DNA of 16,725 nucleotides. Source: Bacteroidales bacterium UBA1253. GTDB taxonomy: Bacteria; Bacteroidota; Bacteroidia; Bacteroidales; Paludibacteraceae. A program made the position numbers and the translations under genes. The DNA lies in assembly GCA_002308815.1 (NCBI GenBank), contig DBVX01000026.1, forward strand, positions 1,171 to 17,895, read 5' to 3'. Below are positions 15,748-16,725 of this stretch, piece by piece (within the stretch, counting starts at the first letter, position 1; each line of letters begins with the position of its first letter). The notes beneath the pieces were generated by a model, which saw only the letters and a list, made by a program, of their open reading frames with translations, was not told the DNA's origin and did no database searches.

Positions 15748-16116
15748 ATGAAAGATATGAAGAATCATTTTTGGAACATATTCGTTGCGGTGCTGCTTCT
15801 GGCGGCACACGCAACGGCGCAGGACTTCCGTTCCACCTCCACGATGACAAGTTCGGGAAGTGCATATTCATCGCCTGTCGCGCCGGTCGGAAGCGTGCAG
15901 CCTGTACCCGTGCAGTCAACTGCGGGCAATCTGCCCTCTCCATCCTCGCGCCGCCGTGTGGAGGACGAAGGCATATCGGGTGACTTTGACAAACCGGAGG
16001 ATCCGAATGTGTCTGACCAGTACCCAATAGGTGACGGATGGATTCTGCTCGCTTTTGCGGTACTCTGCGCCGGAGGCGTTTGGCTCAAGCAACGCAAATC
16101 TGCCAAGGCAAAGTGA
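15748..16116 (+). CDS. Small exported protein with C-terminal membrane segment and basic tail
   Basis: 122 residues, family not recognised. An N-terminal signal peptide is clear (MKNHFWNIFVAVLLLAAHATA, cleavage after A24 before QDF); an ATG at 15757 (fourth codon) is an equally possible start. A low-complexity linker rich in S, P and V (about 30-75) and an acidic stretch follow. The C terminus has three parts: PIGDG (93-97), one hydrophobic segment WILLAFAVLCAGGVWL (98-113), and a basic tail KQRKSAKAK. This resembles the layout of sortase- or exosortase-type sorting signals, but the motif does not match one I know. It starts 9 bases after the giant gene and overlaps the next gene by 4 bases (GTGA), so it is probably coexpressed with both. 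Confidence 0.75.
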   Translation: MKDMKNHFWNIFVAVLLLAAHATAQDFRSTSTMTSSGSAYSSPVAPVGSVQPVPVQSTAGNLPSPSSRRRVEDEGISGDFDKPEDPNVSDQYPIGDGWILLAFAVLCAGGVWLKQRKSAKAK

Positions 16117-16725
16117 AAATAGCGGTCAGGATAATCTTATGGGCGGTCGCTGTCGTGATTGTTCTGTCAGCTGCGTTGGTGACTTTCGGATTTCGGTCTC
16201 TTTCCAATCCGGAAGTTGTCAACCGTCTGCTGTCCCGCTATGTGCCCCGCTATGCCCATGCGGCTGTGACTGTGGAAGATATTGACGTGACTCTTCTCTC
16301 CACGTATCCTGACGCGTGTGTCGAGTTGGTTGGGTTGCGTGTTTCGACTCCCTCTCTGGACACAACGGCAGGGGAGGAAGTGCTGGCTTGTGACACGCTG
16401 CTCGTTCTTGACACCCTCCGCCTGAATCTCAACCTGCCGCCGTTGCTGCAAAGAGGAATGGTAATCAATGAACTGCTCCTCTCCCGCCCTAAAGTGAACA
16501 TCGCCGAACGGAAGGGAAGGTACAACTTTGACATCCTTGTTCCGCAGCCGAAAGACACGACCGATTCTGCACCGTGGAGCATCAGCTGGGACAGCGTGCG
16601 GCTTGACGATGGGTTGATCCGCCTATCCTCCGACAGTCTCAATATCCACGATCTCCTTATAGACAGTCTTTGGCTGGCATCCTGCGGACAGTTTGCCGAC
16701 TCACTACTTGAAGGCGATGCGGCAG
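16113..16725 (+). CDS. AsmA-like protein, N-terminal part (cut by window edge)
   Basis: Starts at GTG 16113, overlapping the previous stop (GTGA); 204 codons are visible and the frame is open at the window end. An N-terminal membrane segment (about residues 6-26, VRIILWAVAVVIVLSAALVTF) is followed by the AsmA-type opening: NPEVVNRLLSRYVPRYAHA, then VTVEDIDVTLLSTYPDA and VELVGLRVSTP, and later repeated beta-strand phrases such as INELLLSRPKVNIAERKGRY. AsmA/TamB relatives are long periplasmic beta-sheet proteins anchored in the inner membrane and linked to lipid transport or outer-membrane biogenesis. Members are usually several hundred residues longer than seen here. GTG is favoured as start because it is coupled to the previous gene and keeps the membrane segment whole. 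Confidence 0.8.
   Translation, partial: MKIAVRIILWAVAVVIVLSAALVTFGFRSLSNPEVVNRLLSRYVPRYAHAAVTVEDIDVTLLSTYPDACVELVGLRVSTPSLDTTAGEEVLACDTLLVLDTLRLNLNLPPLLQRGMVINELLLSRPKVNIAERKGRYNFDILVPQPKDTTDSAPWSISWDSVRLDDGLIRLSSDSLNIHDLLIDSLWLASCGQFADSLLEGDAA

Overview
The window reads as a chromosomal piece from a Bacteroidota, most likely Bacteroidales. The reasons are the two -33/-7 promoters of Bacteroidota type (TTTG, then TAnnTTTG) in the only long intergenic gap, a lipoprotein membrane-fusion protein beside a TolC-like channel and an RND pump, a CarboxypepD_reg-type protein, a very large secreted protein built from Listeria-Bacteroides (InlB B) repeats, and an AsmA-like gene. No RNA genes, CRISPR arrays or insertion sequences were seen.

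Left half, minus strand (6722 down to 1): a carboxypeptidase-regulatory-domain envelope protein, an MscS-type channel, then a tripartite drug-efflux set (TolC-like channel, lipoprotein adaptor, RND pump cut by the window edge). Spacings are 13, 91, 13 and 9 bases. The 91-base gap before the TolC gene carries a sequence fitting the sigma-54 -24/-12 consensus, so the efflux genes may have their own RpoN-controlled promoter inside the longer operon.

Centre (6723-6952): a divergent promoter region. The plus-strand promoter is followed by a short reading stretch encoding a signal-peptide-like segment (LFTLGVGQMWG), then a HigB-type toxin gene.

Right half, plus strand: the toxin gene overlaps by 4 bases a single 8.4-kb reading frame. 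That frame begins as a normal HigA/Xre-type antitoxin and, with no stop, becomes a Sec signal peptide (LLTLGVGQMWA) followed by about 2,700 residues of secreted modular protein: a CBM26-like starch-binding module, InlB-type repeats, a duplicated roughly 300-residue block, and a C-terminal sorting-like tail. Nine bases later comes a small secreted protein with a tail-anchor-like C terminus, overlapping by 4 bases an AsmA-like gene that leaves the window. All four may be one operon.

The most unusual point is the antitoxin / signal peptide / giant surface protein fusion, together with a second diverged copy of the signal-peptide DNA 739 bases upstream, so that the toxin-antitoxin cassette is bracketed by direct repeats of a signal-peptide sequence. 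Base composition also shifts sharply here: toxin gene and first secreted modules are AT-rich, the rest is GC-rich.
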